A stretch of DNA of 64,000 bases from Pontiellaceae bacterium B12227 (lineage in GTDB: Bacteria; Verrucomicrobiota; Kiritimatiellia; Kiritimatiellales; Pontiellaceae), in assembly GCA_029432775.1 (NCBI GenBank), contig JAROAZ010000017.1, positions 62,001-126,000 of the forward strand, in the 5' to 3' direction. A program made the position numbers and the translations under genes. The notes beneath the pieces were generated by a model. The model saw only the letters and a list, made by a program, of their open reading frames with translations, searched no databases and was not told the DNA's origin. Shown here one piece after another: positions 1 to 10,000 of the stretch. Position 1 is the first letter of the stretch. Each line of letters begins with the position of its first letter.

Positions 1-943
1 TTATAACGGTTGTTTTACGCGGGACCAGATCAAAGAGTTCTTCAACATCTTCGTTCAGCATGCGGATGCAACCGGCACTGGACTGCTGCCCGATACTATC
101 GCGTTCCCAGGTTCCGTGAATTCCGAAACCGGTGATTTCGGGGTGCTCTTCTGATACAATTTTCATCCACCGCGTACCCAGCACGTTTTCAGGGTCGCCA
201 TATTCGATCTGCTTGCCGTCGGTGAATCGGGTCCACGGCGGCTCCGTAATTTTATCCACAATTTTAAATTCAACGGCCGGGGTTTTTCCGAACTTTCCGG
301 TTCCCACCGAATAGCGTTTAAACAGCTGATCCCCAGCCATCAGGTCGAGCGTGTTGCGCGACTTAGAAACACGAATGCTGAAATCACCATTATAAACCAC
401 CACGCCGGCGCCGGCCCGGATGGTGTCGGTCTGCATACCGTTCATCATTTTAATCAGTGCAACGGTGGTGTTGTATTTTTTGGCAATCTTCTGCAGGTAA
501 TCGCCCGACTGAATCGAGTAACGCTCTTTTCCGGGCATAGGAATCGGCGACTTCAGGATTTTCATGTTCACATCGCCCAGCAACTTGATGGCTTCCGGAT
601 CGGGGGAGGCGGCCACAATCTGATCCAACTGCCTTTTAGCTTCCGCCAATTGGCCGGCATCGAGTGCGGAACGCGCATCGGAGATGGCGGATTGAACTTC
701 CGGCGAAGCCTGAACGGCAATTATCGGTGCCGGCGCGAGGCCCAGCGGTTCCGGTTCAAAGCTGGCTGCAGGAGCAGCCGGTTCCGGAACATTCACAGCT
801 TCTTCGTCTGATTTTTTGCCTTTGGACCAGACCAGATACGCACCCACAAGGACGATCTGTATAATAATGATGATAACGAAAACCCGTTTCCAACCCCCGC
901 CGCCGCGGTTGTTGTAGGAGCCTGCATAAATTGGTTTTGCCAT
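1..943 (-). CDS. LysM and L,D-transpeptidase (YkuD) domain protein, 3' end cut by window edge
   Basis: A peptidoglycan cross-linking L,D-transpeptidase anchored in the inner membrane is the likely product. Read from ATG at 943, about 314 codons are visible and no stop is reached before base 1. A short N-terminal tail with RGGGGWKR leads to one membrane segment (about residues 19-36), then a Pro/Ala/Glu-rich linker, a helical stretch, a LysM peptidoglycan-binding motif around residues 137-185 (starting YSIQSGDYLQKIAKKYN) and the YkuD catalytic domain. The YkuD signature is clear: IHGT with His276 and the SSAGCIRM box with the nucleophile Cys292, followed by LNEDVEELFDLVPR. Only a few residues should be missing at the C terminus. 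It is transcribed away from the radical SAM gene at 1070. The family assignment is firm; the exact substrate is inferred. Confidence 0.9.
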   Translation of the reverse strand, partial: MAKPIYAGSYNNRGGGGWKRVFVIIIIIQIVLVGAYLVWSKGKKSDEEAVNVPEPAAPAASFEPEPLGLAPAPIIAVQASPEVQSAISDARSALDAGQLAEAKRQLDQIVAASPDPEAIKLLGDVNMKILKSPIPMPGKERYSIQSGDYLQKIAKKYNTTVALIKMMNGMQTDTIRAGAGVVVYNGDFSIRVSKSRNTLDLMAGDQLFKRYSVGTGKFGKTPAVEFKIVDKITEPPWTRFTDGKQIEYGDPENVLGTRWMKIVSEEHPEITGFGIHGTWERDSIGQQSSAGCIRMLNEDVEELFDLVPRKTTVI

Positions 944-1069
944 AGTCGAGAAACCTTCGTTCGGTTAAAGTTTCGCATTTATGCATAATCCGCTTCCGCC
1001 CTGCAATAATAATACGATTACAGATGGAAACACGGGCCCGATACAGGTACTTTTCCAAACCTTGAAACT

Positions 1070-2827
1070 ATGAAAATATTGCTTATAACACCCCCACTAC
1101 TGCAACCGAACACGCCCTATGCCGCCACACCGCTGCTTACCGCCTGGCTTAAATCGCTTGGGCATGATGCGGTTCAGAGTGATTTGTCGCTGAAACTGCT
1201 ACTTAAACTTTTTTCAAAGGAAGGCGTGGCAACGCTCAGTCGCGAACTGGGTATTCCAATGGATGCTGCGGAGCCCTATCTGGAAACAGTGGAAGAGGTG
1301 CTCGGTTTCCTTCAGAACAGAAATCCGGGTGCGGTGGGGAAAATCCTGCAGCGCGGCTGGTTGCCGGAAGGCGAGCATCTGGCCCGGGCCTATGAGCTGG
1401 AAGAACAGTTGCAATGGAACTTCCGGGGATTGGAAGCGGAGGACCGTGCCCGCTATCTGGCCGGGCTCTATCTCGATGACATTGCCGATGTCGCCTCGGA
1501 GCTTGATCCACATTTTGGATTTTCACGCTATGCTGAAAGCCTGACCGCAAGTCTTCCGGACTTTGGAATTATTCGCGATGAGCTGGAGCACGGCGATTCC
1601 ATCTTTTTCCAATGGTTGGAACAACTGGCCGATGATGAAATGCGGAAGCATCGGCCCGATATGGTGGTGTTAACCGTGCCGTTTCCGGGGTGTCTGCTCG
1701 GTGCACTGATTATTGCCCGCCGGATGCGGGCAACGCATCCATTAACGCACATTACCATGGGCGGCGGCTATCCGAATACAGAGCTGCGGGAGCTGAAGGA
1801 CCCGGCCATCTTTAATTATGTCGACAGCATCACGCTCGATAGCGGCTTTCTCCCGCTTCAGCGTCTCGCTGAAGGCGGTAAGCTGGTCCGCACCTTTGTC
1901 TGCGAAAATGATGCTGTGGTTTTCCAAACCTCGGAAGCCGAAGAGGTGGCCCACGCCGATCTGCCGGCGCCAGATTTCCAGGGATTGGAACTCGATCATT
2001 ATTTCGGAATGTTTGAAACGCTCAATCCGGTCACCCGGCTCTGGTCCGATGAGCGGTGGAATAAGCTGGTTCTGGCGCATGGCTGCTGCTGGAGCCGCTG
2101 CGCCTTTTGCGATACCTCCATCGACTATATCTGCCGCTACGATCCCGCCGATGCCCAGACGATCTGCAATTGGATAGAGCGCATCATGGCGGAAACCAAT
2201 TTTCCCGGCTTCCATTTTGTCGATGAGGCGCTCCCTCCGGATCTTTTGAATGAACTGTGCGATGAAATTCTACGGCGCGGCCTGGAAATCGAATGGTGGG
2301 GGAATATCCGCTATGAAAAACGGTTTTCAACAGAGCTGATTCGAAAAATGGCTGCGGCGGGTTGCATTGCGGTAACCGGCGGTTTGGAAACCGGCTGCGA
2401 CCGGACGCTGAAGCTGATGAAAAAGGGGGTCATCATGCAGCATGCGGCGAGGGTGATGGCCGACCTAGCCGATGCCGGTATTCTTACGCATGCTTATCTG
2501 ATGTATGGTTTTCCCACCCAGACCGGGGAAGAAACATTTCAAACCTTAGAAATTGTGCGGGACTTTTTTGATTGCGGCATTCTGCATTCCGCTTATTGGC
2601 ATCGGTTTGCGTTGACCGATCATAGCGATATCTCCATTCATCCGGAGCACTACGGGGTCCGGGTGCCTGAGCGACCTGTATCGAATTTTGCTCGTAATGA
2701 GATCCCGTTTGAGTACGACTTCGATCACGATGTAGAAGCAGTCGGAGAAGCGCTGAAGGCGGCAACCTATAATTACATGCACGGTGTGGGTTTTGACCGG
2801 CCTGTCGGGGAGTGGGCAGCGCACTAA
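1070..2827 (+). CDS. B12-binding-domain radical SAM protein
   Basis: The N-terminal half (MKILLITPPLLQPNTPYA...) has the layout of a cobalamin-binding Rossmann domain of the class B radical SAM enzymes, followed by the [4Fe-4S] motif C-x3-C-x2-C at Cys340, Cys344 and Cys347 (in CCWSRCAFC) and the GGLETG and YGFPTQT segments typical of the TIM-barrel core. No DxHxxG base-off motif is visible. Such enzymes do methylations or rearrangements; the substrate cannot be told from the sequence. It stands alone between the transpeptidase and a small membrane protein. Exact iterated palindromes at 1607 and 1976 encode FQWLE and FQGLE, and a near copy at 1922 encodes FQTSE. A decayed copy at 1053-1067 lies just before the start codon. 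The adenosyltransferase at 24.1 kb shows that the cell handles corrinoids. Confidence 0.85.
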   Translation: MKILLITPPLLQPNTPYAATPLLTAWLKSLGHDAVQSDLSLKLLLKLFSKEGVATLSRELGIPMDAAEPYLETVEEVLGFLQNRNPGAVGKILQRGWLPEGEHLARAYELEEQLQWNFRGLEAEDRARYLAGLYLDDIADVASELDPHFGFSRYAESLTASLPDFGIIRDELEHGDSIFFQWLEQLADDEMRKHRPDMVVLTVPFPGCLLGALIIARRMRATHPLTHITMGGGYPNTELRELKDPAIFNYVDSITLDSGFLPLQRLAEGGKLVRTFVCENDAVVFQTSEAEEVAHADLPAPDFQGLELDHYFGMFETLNPVTRLWSDERWNKLVLAHGCCWSRCAFCDTSIDYICRYDPADAQTICNWIERIMAETNFPGFHFVDEALPPDLLNELCDEILRRGLEIEWWGNIRYEKRFSTELIRKMAAAGCIAVTGGLETGCDRTLKLMKKGVIMQHAARVMADLADAGILTHAYLMYGFPTQTGEETFQTLEIVRDFFDCGILHSAYWHRFALTDHSDISIHPEHYGVRVPERPVSNFARNEIPFEYDFDHDVEAVGEALKAATYNYMHGVGFDRPVGEWAAH

Positions 2828-2932
2828 AAAAGCTTGTTTTCCGGTTCAGTTTTAAATCCGTTCTGCTAGTTTACTCTGCTTTAGGAGATGTGCCGGGATG
2901 GGAGAAATGATGGCTCGGGCATCATTTGTACA

Positions 2933-3319
2933 ATGAAAAAAGCAGTTCAAATCATAATTTTTCTGCTGATTTCGGCACATTCGGAGGTCGCACTTGCACA
3001 GGGTGCGTCGGGAGAACCGCAAGCCTCGGACACCGTGCAGGAACAGCAGGCGCCGAAAAAGGTGACCGCTGTTTATGGTGTAACTGCGGACGACTACCTG
3101 CCCGAAGATGAGTTTTCGGCTCAGGATTACCTCAAGCCCCAAACCCGGCGGGCGCCTTCCCGGCCGGGATTCGATCTGCCGGACGCGTTCTATTTTATCG
3201 GCGGCCCGGTTTTCCTGCTGATTCTGCTCCGCGTTCTCGTGATTTTCCTCAACGGGTTCGAGGAAAAGCGCAAGGAAGAGGAAAATGAAGTGGCCAGCGA
3301 ACATTTCAATCCTGAATAA
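2933..3319 (+). CDS. Small exported single-pass membrane protein, function unknown
   Basis: I do not recognise this 128-residue protein. The start at 2933 is preferred over an in-frame ATG 45 bases upstream because it begins MKKAVQIIIFLLIS, a signal peptide ending near ALAQG. A low-complexity Gln/Ala/Glu linker follows, then an acidic region (DDYLPEDEFSAQDYL), a hydrophobic segment at about residues 89-110 (GGPVFLLILLRVLVIFL) and a highly charged tail (EEKRKEEENE). It would sit in the inner membrane with most of its mass outside the cytoplasm. It lies 46 bases before recN and may be cotranscribed with it. Confidence 0.7.
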   Translation: MKKAVQIIIFLLISAHSEVALAQGASGEPQASDTVQEQQAPKKVTAVYGVTADDYLPEDEFSAQDYLKPQTRRAPSRPGFDLPDAFYFIGGPVFLLILLRVLVIFLNGFEEKRKEEENEVASEHFNPE

Positions 3320-3364
3320 TCCGACTTGCCCAAATCCCGTCTTCCTTAGATACTCCGCCGGAAC

Positions 3365-5038
3365 ATGCTCAGAACATTAAAAATCAAAAACCTCGCACTC
3401 GTTGACGACGTACAGGTGGGCTTCAGCGAAGGCTTGAATGTCATCACCGGCGAAACCGGCGCCGGTAAGTCCCTCATGATCGGTGCTTTGCGGCTCCTGC
3501 TCGGCGAGCGTGCTGATAAATCCATGATCCGAACCGGGGAAAGCTCCTGTTCCGTGCACGCGGAATTCGGGCTGGAAAGCACCGCTCAGGTCGATGCCAT
3601 TCTTGAAGATGTCGGCCTCGAACGGTGCGACGGCGGCCTGCTGATTATTCGACGGAACATTACAGAGACCTCCAATCGCACCACCGTAAACGACGAAACC
3701 GTTACGCTCACCGTGCTCAAACGCCTCGGCGAAGTGCTTGTGGATATGCACGGGCCGTACGACCACCAGTCGCTGCTCGACCAGAATGTGCAGCTCGAAA
3801 TCCTCGATGCCTTCGGACAGCTTGGTAAAGCCAAAGAAACCTATTCCGCGGAATACCGGAAATACCGCGATGTTCAGAAACAGATCGACGCGCTTAATTC
3901 CGATAATGAAGAAGATCTGCAGCGCCAGATTGAATTCCTCGATTACCGCGTAAACGAAATTGAAAGCGCCAACCTTAATCCCGAAGAAGAAGCCGAGGTT
4001 GAAGAAGAGCATAGCGTGATAGCCAACTCCCAGCACGTGATCGAGCTGGCCAACGGCGTGGTGCAGGCATTGACCGAAGGCGAAGGATGTGCGTTCGACG
4101 GCCTCGTATCTGCCCAGCAGGCACTTAACCAGCTGATCAAACTCCTGCCCGAAGCGCAGGACTGGCACGACGAAATTGAAACCGCAGTTACCTCCGTTCA
4201 GGAAGTCGTTCGATCCGTCGAAAACTCGGCTGCCGGAATCGATGGAAGCGCCGAGCGCATGCAATGGCTTGATGATCGGCTCACGACCTACCAGACGCTC
4301 AAACGCAAATACGGCACCACGGTGGAAGAAGTACTCGAAAACGGGAAAACCTGGAGCGAGCAGCTGAAAGAGCTGCGCGGTCGTGATCGCCGACGCGAAA
4401 AGCTTGAAGGCGAGCAGGCCGCCATTTTCCAAACATTGGAAAAAGCCGGGGCCAAACTTCGCTCCGAGCGCGAAAATGTGGCCGATCACCTTTCAGAATG
4501 CATTACCCGTGAGCTGGTCGATATCGGCTTCGAACACGGCTTCTTTGATATTCAGATTACGCCTTGCGAGCCGACTCCGAACGGAATGGACGTCATTGAA
4601 TTCGGTTTTGCACCGAATGCCGGTGAGGATATGCGACCGTTGCGCATGATTGCCTCTTCCGGTGAAATCTCCCGCGTCATGCTCGCCACCAAAGCCGTTC
4701 TCGCCAAACAGGATCAGATTCCGGTTCTCGTGTTCGACGAAATCGACGCCAACATCGGCGGCGAAATCGGCGGAGCCGTCGGGCGTAAACTCGCGCAGGT
4801 CGCCGAACATCATCAGTTGCTCTGCATCACCCATCTCCCGCAGGTCGCCGCCTGCGGTAACCGGCACCTCGCCGTATCCAAAAAGGTCGAAGACGGACGC
4901 ACGTTCACCGAAGTCGAACTGCTCGACGACGAAACCCGCGCCGAAGAACTCGCCCGTATGCTTGGTGGTGTTGGCTCGACCAACGTCACCCTCCAGCATG
5001 CCAAAGAGATGCTGAATCAGACCACGCTCGGTTTGTAG
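3365..5038 (+). CDS. recN: DNA repair protein RecN
   Basis: RecN is an SMC-like ATPase that acts at double-strand breaks in recombinational repair. The 557-residue protein has the expected order: N-terminal ATPase half with Walker A GETGAGKS (residues 29-36), two long coiled-coil arms around a less conserved centre, the ABC signature region (SSGEISRVMLA) and Walker B VLVFDEIDANIGGEIG (about 455-470), ending with the ITHLPQVAA segment of RecN. Length matches the family (about 550). An exact iterated palindrome at 4427 encodes FQTLE at residues 355-359, inside the second coiled coil, a place that tolerates change. The codon following the stop opens a 210-base AT-rich gap. Confidence 0.96.
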   Translation: MLRTLKIKNLALVDDVQVGFSEGLNVITGETGAGKSLMIGALRLLLGERADKSMIRTGESSCSVHAEFGLESTAQVDAILEDVGLERCDGGLLIIRRNITETSNRTTVNDETVTLTVLKRLGEVLVDMHGPYDHQSLLDQNVQLEILDAFGQLGKAKETYSAEYRKYRDVQKQIDALNSDNEEDLQRQIEFLDYRVNEIESANLNPEEEAEVEEEHSVIANSQHVIELANGVVQALTEGEGCAFDGLVSAQQALNQLIKLLPEAQDWHDEIETAVTSVQEVVRSVENSAAGIDGSAERMQWLDDRLTTYQTLKRKYGTTVEEVLENGKTWSEQLKELRGRDRRREKLEGEQAAIFQTLEKAGAKLRSERENVADHLSECITRELVDIGFEHGFFDIQITPCEPTPNGMDVIEFGFAPNAGEDMRPLRMIASSGEISRVMLATKAVLAKQDQIPVLVFDEIDANIGGEIGGAVGRKLAQVAEHHQLLCITHLPQVAACGNRHLAVSKKVEDGRTFTEVELLDDETRAEELARMLGGVGSTNVTLQHAKEMLNQTTLGL

Positions 5039-5150
5039 GGGCTCTACTGCCGCAATATGCTGACGCTGCACTGTTTTGACTGTGTTGGCATTCAAATCGA
5101 ACTAACATATTTTTTTTGATCTTGCGTGGATCTTGAAAGAAAAGTATGTA

Positions 5151-5178
5151 TTGACTTATTTTAATTGGTTGTTTAATC
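5151..5178 (+). promoter_or_regulatory. Possible sigma-70 promoter upstream of the beta-helix gene
   Basis: TTGACT at 5151-5156 is followed after 16 bases by TTAATC at 5173-5178, inside an AT-rich 210-base gap that holds no gene. The match to the -10 consensus is weak; this is pattern recognition only. Confidence 0.3.
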
Positions 5179-5248
5179 TTTGCTAGGCGCAGAAGGAAAG
5201 GGCACTAACAAGTTATGTAAGCTGAAATTAAATAGTCAGGAGGGCATC

Positions 5249-6991
5249 ATGATCGCGAGACTGAGTGCACATGTTCATAAATTTATTATTATAACCGCCC
5301 TTGTGGCGGCGGTACGGCCCGAGGCGGTTGTTCGCTATGTTGATATAAATAATGTAACTCCGGCCCCGCCCTATACCAGTTGGTTAACTGCGGCCACCAA
5401 TATTCAAAACGCAGTCAATCTTTCTGCAGATGGCGATACGGTGCTTGTTGCACAGGGGGTCTACCTTCTGAAAGGGGGGATTGTGGTTACAAATAACATC
5501 AGCATTATAGGTGCAGGGAATCCTGAGCAAACAATCATTGACGGAGGGCATAATGGCCGAGGTTTCCACCTTGGAGAAACATTCAGTGTGATAGGTGGTT
5601 TTACCATTCGGAATGGCATCGGATTTTCAGGAGAGGGAGGGGGCATATATTGCGATAACCGGTCTCCATCTATTTTCAACTGCTTGATTGAGGACAACCA
5701 AAGCGGCGGTGGTGGAGGAATAAAGAGTGGTACTGCGTATAACTGTCTATTCATAAATAATAGTGCTGATCAATGGGGCGGCGGCGGAATGAGTGGCGGA
5801 ATTGCCTATGATTGTTTGTTCGTCGAAAACGATGCGTCTAAAGGTGGCGGATTGCTATTCTCGGACGCATTCAGCTGTACCATGGTCAGTAACACGGCCG
5901 ACAGTGGTGGGGGAATGTATGCAGGATCAGCGAGCAACTGCACGTTTAATGGTAATCAATCCATGTTTGGAGGCGGTATGGCATTCGGAGCGGCCTTCGA
6001 TTGCGTTGTGCGTCAGAATCAAGTCCATCCCTCCGGTTTTTTCGTTGGCGGTGAGGGGGGAGGGCTGTATGAGGTGGATGCAATCAACCTCTTGCTTGAC
6101 GATAATTATGCCTATTGGTTGGGCGGCGGAATGTATGGTGGGTCCGCACTGAGCTGCATTATCACCAACAATGGTGCTGACGAAGGTGGCGGGGTTTTCG
6201 GTTCGACGGTCCTAAACTGTCTAGTTGTGAAGAATATGGCGGATCATGGCGGCGGTATGAACGGTGGTATTGCCGTCAATAGTACGATCTACGACAATGG
6301 GGGATGGCTCGGTGTTGAGGGGGCACGATTTGTTACGGCATCGAATTGTATTATTCAAGGGAGTGAATTATACAGCGGCACAACGGGTTCGTCGTACTTT
6401 CACTGTTGTTCTCCAGATGCTACGCATGGGGTGGATGGAAACATCACTAATGCTCCTTCATTTATGAATAGCGGGCAGGATTATCGCCTTTCCTTCGATT
6501 CACCGTGTATTGATGCGGGTGATAACTCAATTCTTATCTGGCCCTCGGATCTCGAGGGGAATGCGCGCATCATTAATAGCAGGGTCGATCTAGGAGCCTA
6601 CGAATATAACCCGATTCTCAGAGACTCTGATTCTGATGGGATTACGGATGAATGGGAGCTTTTGTATTTTGCCAGTGCAACAGGCTGTGTGGCCACGGGT
6701 CATGCAGACATAGATGGTTGTGATAATCTGGAAGAATACATTGCCGGAACCGATCCCACCAATTCAGGTTCCTTTTTTCAGGCCACTCAAGCCTATCCGA
6801 TAGAAGCTGGTTTTGTGTTGGAATGGAATGCGGTGAGCAACCGGTTGTACAGTATCGACTGGACGCCACAGCTTATGGGTGCATTTCAACCATTGGAATC
6901 CGGTATCCCTTATCCACAGGCGAGCTATACAGATACGGTACATACCACAGACGACGTGATTTTCTATAGTCTCAAGGTAATACGGGATTAA
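5249..6991 (+). CDS. Secreted right-handed beta-helix protein with C-terminal Asp-rich repeat
   Basis: The start at 5249 follows a strong ribosome binding site (GGAGGGCATC) and gives a 580-residue protein with an N-terminal hydrophobic signal (residues about 10-26, IIITALVAAV). The body is a series of about ten short repeats of the form GGG-x-NC-x(n)-N-x-A, typical of polymorphic-outer-membrane-protein-like parallel beta helices (ALSCIITNNGADEGGGVFGS and similar). After the helix comes DSDSDGITDEWELLYF, a thrombospondin type 3-like, probably Ca2+-binding segment that is very common in exported PVC proteins. Likely a surface or secreted protein, perhaps carbohydrate- or adhesion-related; no catalytic residues can be named. 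No exact iterated palindrome is found in it (only a decayed copy near 6884), and its base composition is more AT-rich than its neighbours. Confidence 0.8.
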   Translation: MIARLSAHVHKFIIITALVAAVRPEAVVRYVDINNVTPAPPYTSWLTAATNIQNAVNLSADGDTVLVAQGVYLLKGGIVVTNNISIIGAGNPEQTIIDGGHNGRGFHLGETFSVIGGFTIRNGIGFSGEGGGIYCDNRSPSIFNCLIEDNQSGGGGGIKSGTAYNCLFINNSADQWGGGGMSGGIAYDCLFVENDASKGGGLLFSDAFSCTMVSNTADSGGGMYAGSASNCTFNGNQSMFGGGMAFGAAFDCVVRQNQVHPSGFFVGGEGGGLYEVDAINLLLDDNYAYWLGGGMYGGSALSCIITNNGADEGGGVFGSTVLNCLVVKNMADHGGGMNGGIAVNSTIYDNGGWLGVEGARFVTASNCIIQGSELYSGTTGSSYFHCCSPDATHGVDGNITNAPSFMNSGQDYRLSFDSPCIDAGDNSILIWPSDLEGNARIINSRVDLGAYEYNPILRDSDSDGITDEWELLYFASATGCVATGHADIDGCDNLEEYIAGTDPTNSGSFFQATQAYPIEAGFVLEWNAVSNRLYSIDWTPQLMGAFQPLESGIPYPQASYTDTVHTTDDVIFYSLKVIRD

Positions 6992-7028
6992 TATAAAAGT
7001 CATTTGCGTTCGTTTGGATGCTATGAAC

Positions 7029-10000
7029 TCAGTCTTCCTGTACGAGCTGGATGATTTCCTTCAGCATGGGGGTAGTTTTGTCGCGGTTCAAGGTTGGGTG
7101 GCGGCCTCCGAAGGTTTTATACCTCTTCTCTGCCGACATCATGACCTGATAATCGCGCACGATGACGGATTTCAGTCCGTGATCGGCCGCGACGATGCGA
7201 AGCTCGGCGATGAGCATGAGGCGCTGGACTTCCTGGGGCAGTTTGCCGAAGCGGTCTTTTATCTCGCGCTTCATCAGGGTGATTTCCTGTTTCGTCGCCA
7301 GTGCCGACATGCGTTGATAGAGACGCAGGCGCAGATTTTCGTCCTCAATATATTCGTACGGGATAAATGCGCCGTTTTTTGAGTTTCCAGACTTTGGAGA
7401 AAGGTCGAGGAAATCGATTTTTACAGTGACGTCCATCAGCGGCGGCGGCTTCTTTCCCTGCATGATGGCAATGGTGCGTTTGAGCAACTGGCAGTAAAGA
7501 TCGAATCCGACGGCGGAAATATGGCCGCTTTGCTTCGCGCCGAGCATATTGCCCGCACCGCGCAGCTCCAGATCGCGCAGGGCGAGGCGGAAGCCGGAGC
7601 CGAGGCCTGTATAGCGCTTGATGGCGTTCATGCGGTCGCGTGCGGCGTCAATGATATCGCCGCCGGGAGAGAGCATCATAAAGGCAAAGGCTTTGTGGTT
7701 GGAACGGCCGACGCGGCCGCGCAGTTGATAGAGATCCGAAAGCCCGAAGCGTTCGGCGTTTTCGACAATCAGGGTGTTGCAGTTAGGGATATCGACGCCG
7801 CTTTCGATAATCGTGGTGCAGAGCAGTACATCGAACCGGCCTTCCACAAAGGCGTGCATGATCTCCGAAAGCTCTTTTTCACCCATCTGTCCGTGGGCCA
7901 CGGCAATACGCGCTTCCGGAATCAGCGCCATCAGTTTGGTTTCGACCGTGTGGATGGTTTTGACGCGGTTGTGCAGATAAAAAACTTGGCCGTTGCGGTG
8001 CAGCTCGGCACGGATGGCTTCGGCAATGATTTCCTCGTCGTAGGGAATAACGTTGGTATCGACCGGTTGGCGTTCCTGGGGTGCGGTCTTGATGGTGCTG
8101 AGGTCGCGCACGCCGGTGAGGCTCATGTAGAGCGTGCGTGGAATCGGCGTGGCCGACATGGTGATGAGATCGACCTGCTTGCGCAATTCTTTCAGGTGCT
8201 CTTTGGCAGTTACGCCGAAACGCTGCTCTTCGTCAATGATCACGAGACCGAGGTTTTTAAAGTTTACGTCTTTGGAAAGGATTCGGTGGGTGCCGATCAG
8301 AATATCTACTTCGCCTTCCAAGGTTTGGAAAAGGGTATTGTTCTGTTGGGCGCGGGAGCGGAAGCGGCTGACCATATCGACGCGGATCGGGAAGGCGGCC
8401 ATGCGTTCGGCGAAGGTGTCGTAGTGCTGTTGCGCAAGGATGGTGGTCGGCACCAGAACTGCAACCTGCATGCCGTCCATGACGGCTTTGAAGGCCGCGC
8501 GCATGGCGACTTCGGTTTTGCCGAAACCCACGTCGCCGCATAACAGCCGGTCCATCGGCCGCAGCTTTTCCATATCGCGCTTCAGTTCGTCGGCGGAGGA
8601 GAGCTGATCCGGCGTTTCGGTGTAGGGGAAGGCGGCCTCGAACTCGGCCTGCATAGCCGTGTCTTTTGAAAAGCGGTAGCCGCGCTTGGCCTGCCGTTCG
8701 GCCTGGGTTTGCAACAATTGAGAGGCAAAATCCTGAACAGCTTCCTCGGCCCCGGCCTTGTCATTTTTCCATTTCCGCCCACCGAGTGTGTGCGGCTTCG
8801 GCGCGTGTTTACCCATGCCTTTATAGCGGGTCAGCAGGTGGGCCTGAGTGACGGGTAAATATACCTTTTCGCCTTTAGCATATTCGATGGAGAGCACTTC
8901 CATGCTGCGGTCGGAAAAGGTGGTTTCGACGATGCCGAGATATTTGCCGACGCCGTGCTCCACGTGTACCACAAAATCGCCCGGCTGAATGTCGGCCGCT
9001 TCGTTCACGCGATCCTGCTGTTTATGGAATCGCTTGGCGGTTCGCGCGTGGGCGCTTCGGTTGGTGTGGTAGGCGTAGAAGTCGGACTCGGTGACGATCA
9101 GGATTTTACGGGCATGATCGGCCGCGCTTTCGTGCAGCACGCCGAGGTGAAGTTCCAATGCCTGGAAACCTTCGAGGTTGGAATAGAGTTCTTTAAAGCG
9201 ATTCAGTGTGCCGGCGGTCTCGAAGAAGAAGTGCACGTTCCAATCATTGGAAGCGTCGGCACAGCGTTGGTCTACAAAGCGATGGCGGGCCTTTTCGGCT
9301 TCTTTCGGGTGGGTGTCGTAGGAAACAGCGAACAAACCAGTATCATAAAAACTAAAACCTGTGCTGATTTGATTCCTCGCAGAGGCGCTGAGGGCGCAGA
9401 GATTTTGATCTTCTCCGCGTTCTCTGCGGCTCTGCGAGGTATGATCCATGTTGATGAGGAGTGTGTTTTCGGGGAGCAGGGCGGTTAGCGGGCTGGTTTC
9501 TTCGCCGGCAAAGCCGAAGTCCATCTGCGGGAGCTGGACGGAGTTTATTTTTTCAATGGAGCACTGGGACTGGTCATCGAAGTAGCGGATGGAGTCGATT
9601 TCGTCGCCGAAAAATTCGATGCGGACGGGGCGGGGGGCGCCGGGCGGCCAGCAGTCGAGAATGCCGCCGCGCAGGGCGGCCTCGCCCTGGGCGTAGACTT
9701 CGATGCCGAATTCATAGCCGGCATCGGACATCCAGTCGGTCAGTTCGGAGGGTTTGTATTCGGTGCCGACTTCCAATGTCTGAACGGCCAGTTCGGATTC
9801 ATCCGCGATCGGGACTTCCTGTTCCATGGCCTGCGGGCAGGTGATGATGATGAAGGAGGCGTAACGTTTTGAACGACGGCCGTCACTGATTTCGTTACGC
9901 TTTGCCTGGTTGAGCATCTCGACGAGCTTGAGATGTTCGCCGAAAACAGCGGGGTCTTTTTCCATGGGTTGGAAAAGGGAAATCGTAGAAGCGCCGCCCT

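Noticed and set aside
3377..4489. 370-codon antisense frame in recN
   Set aside because: No domain, and low complexity typical of reverse-strand frames in GC-rich genes; recN is complete on the other strand.
7521..8543. 340-codon forward frame opposite mfd
   Set aside because: Shadow of the mfd helicase region; Ala/Val/Gly-rich with no motif.
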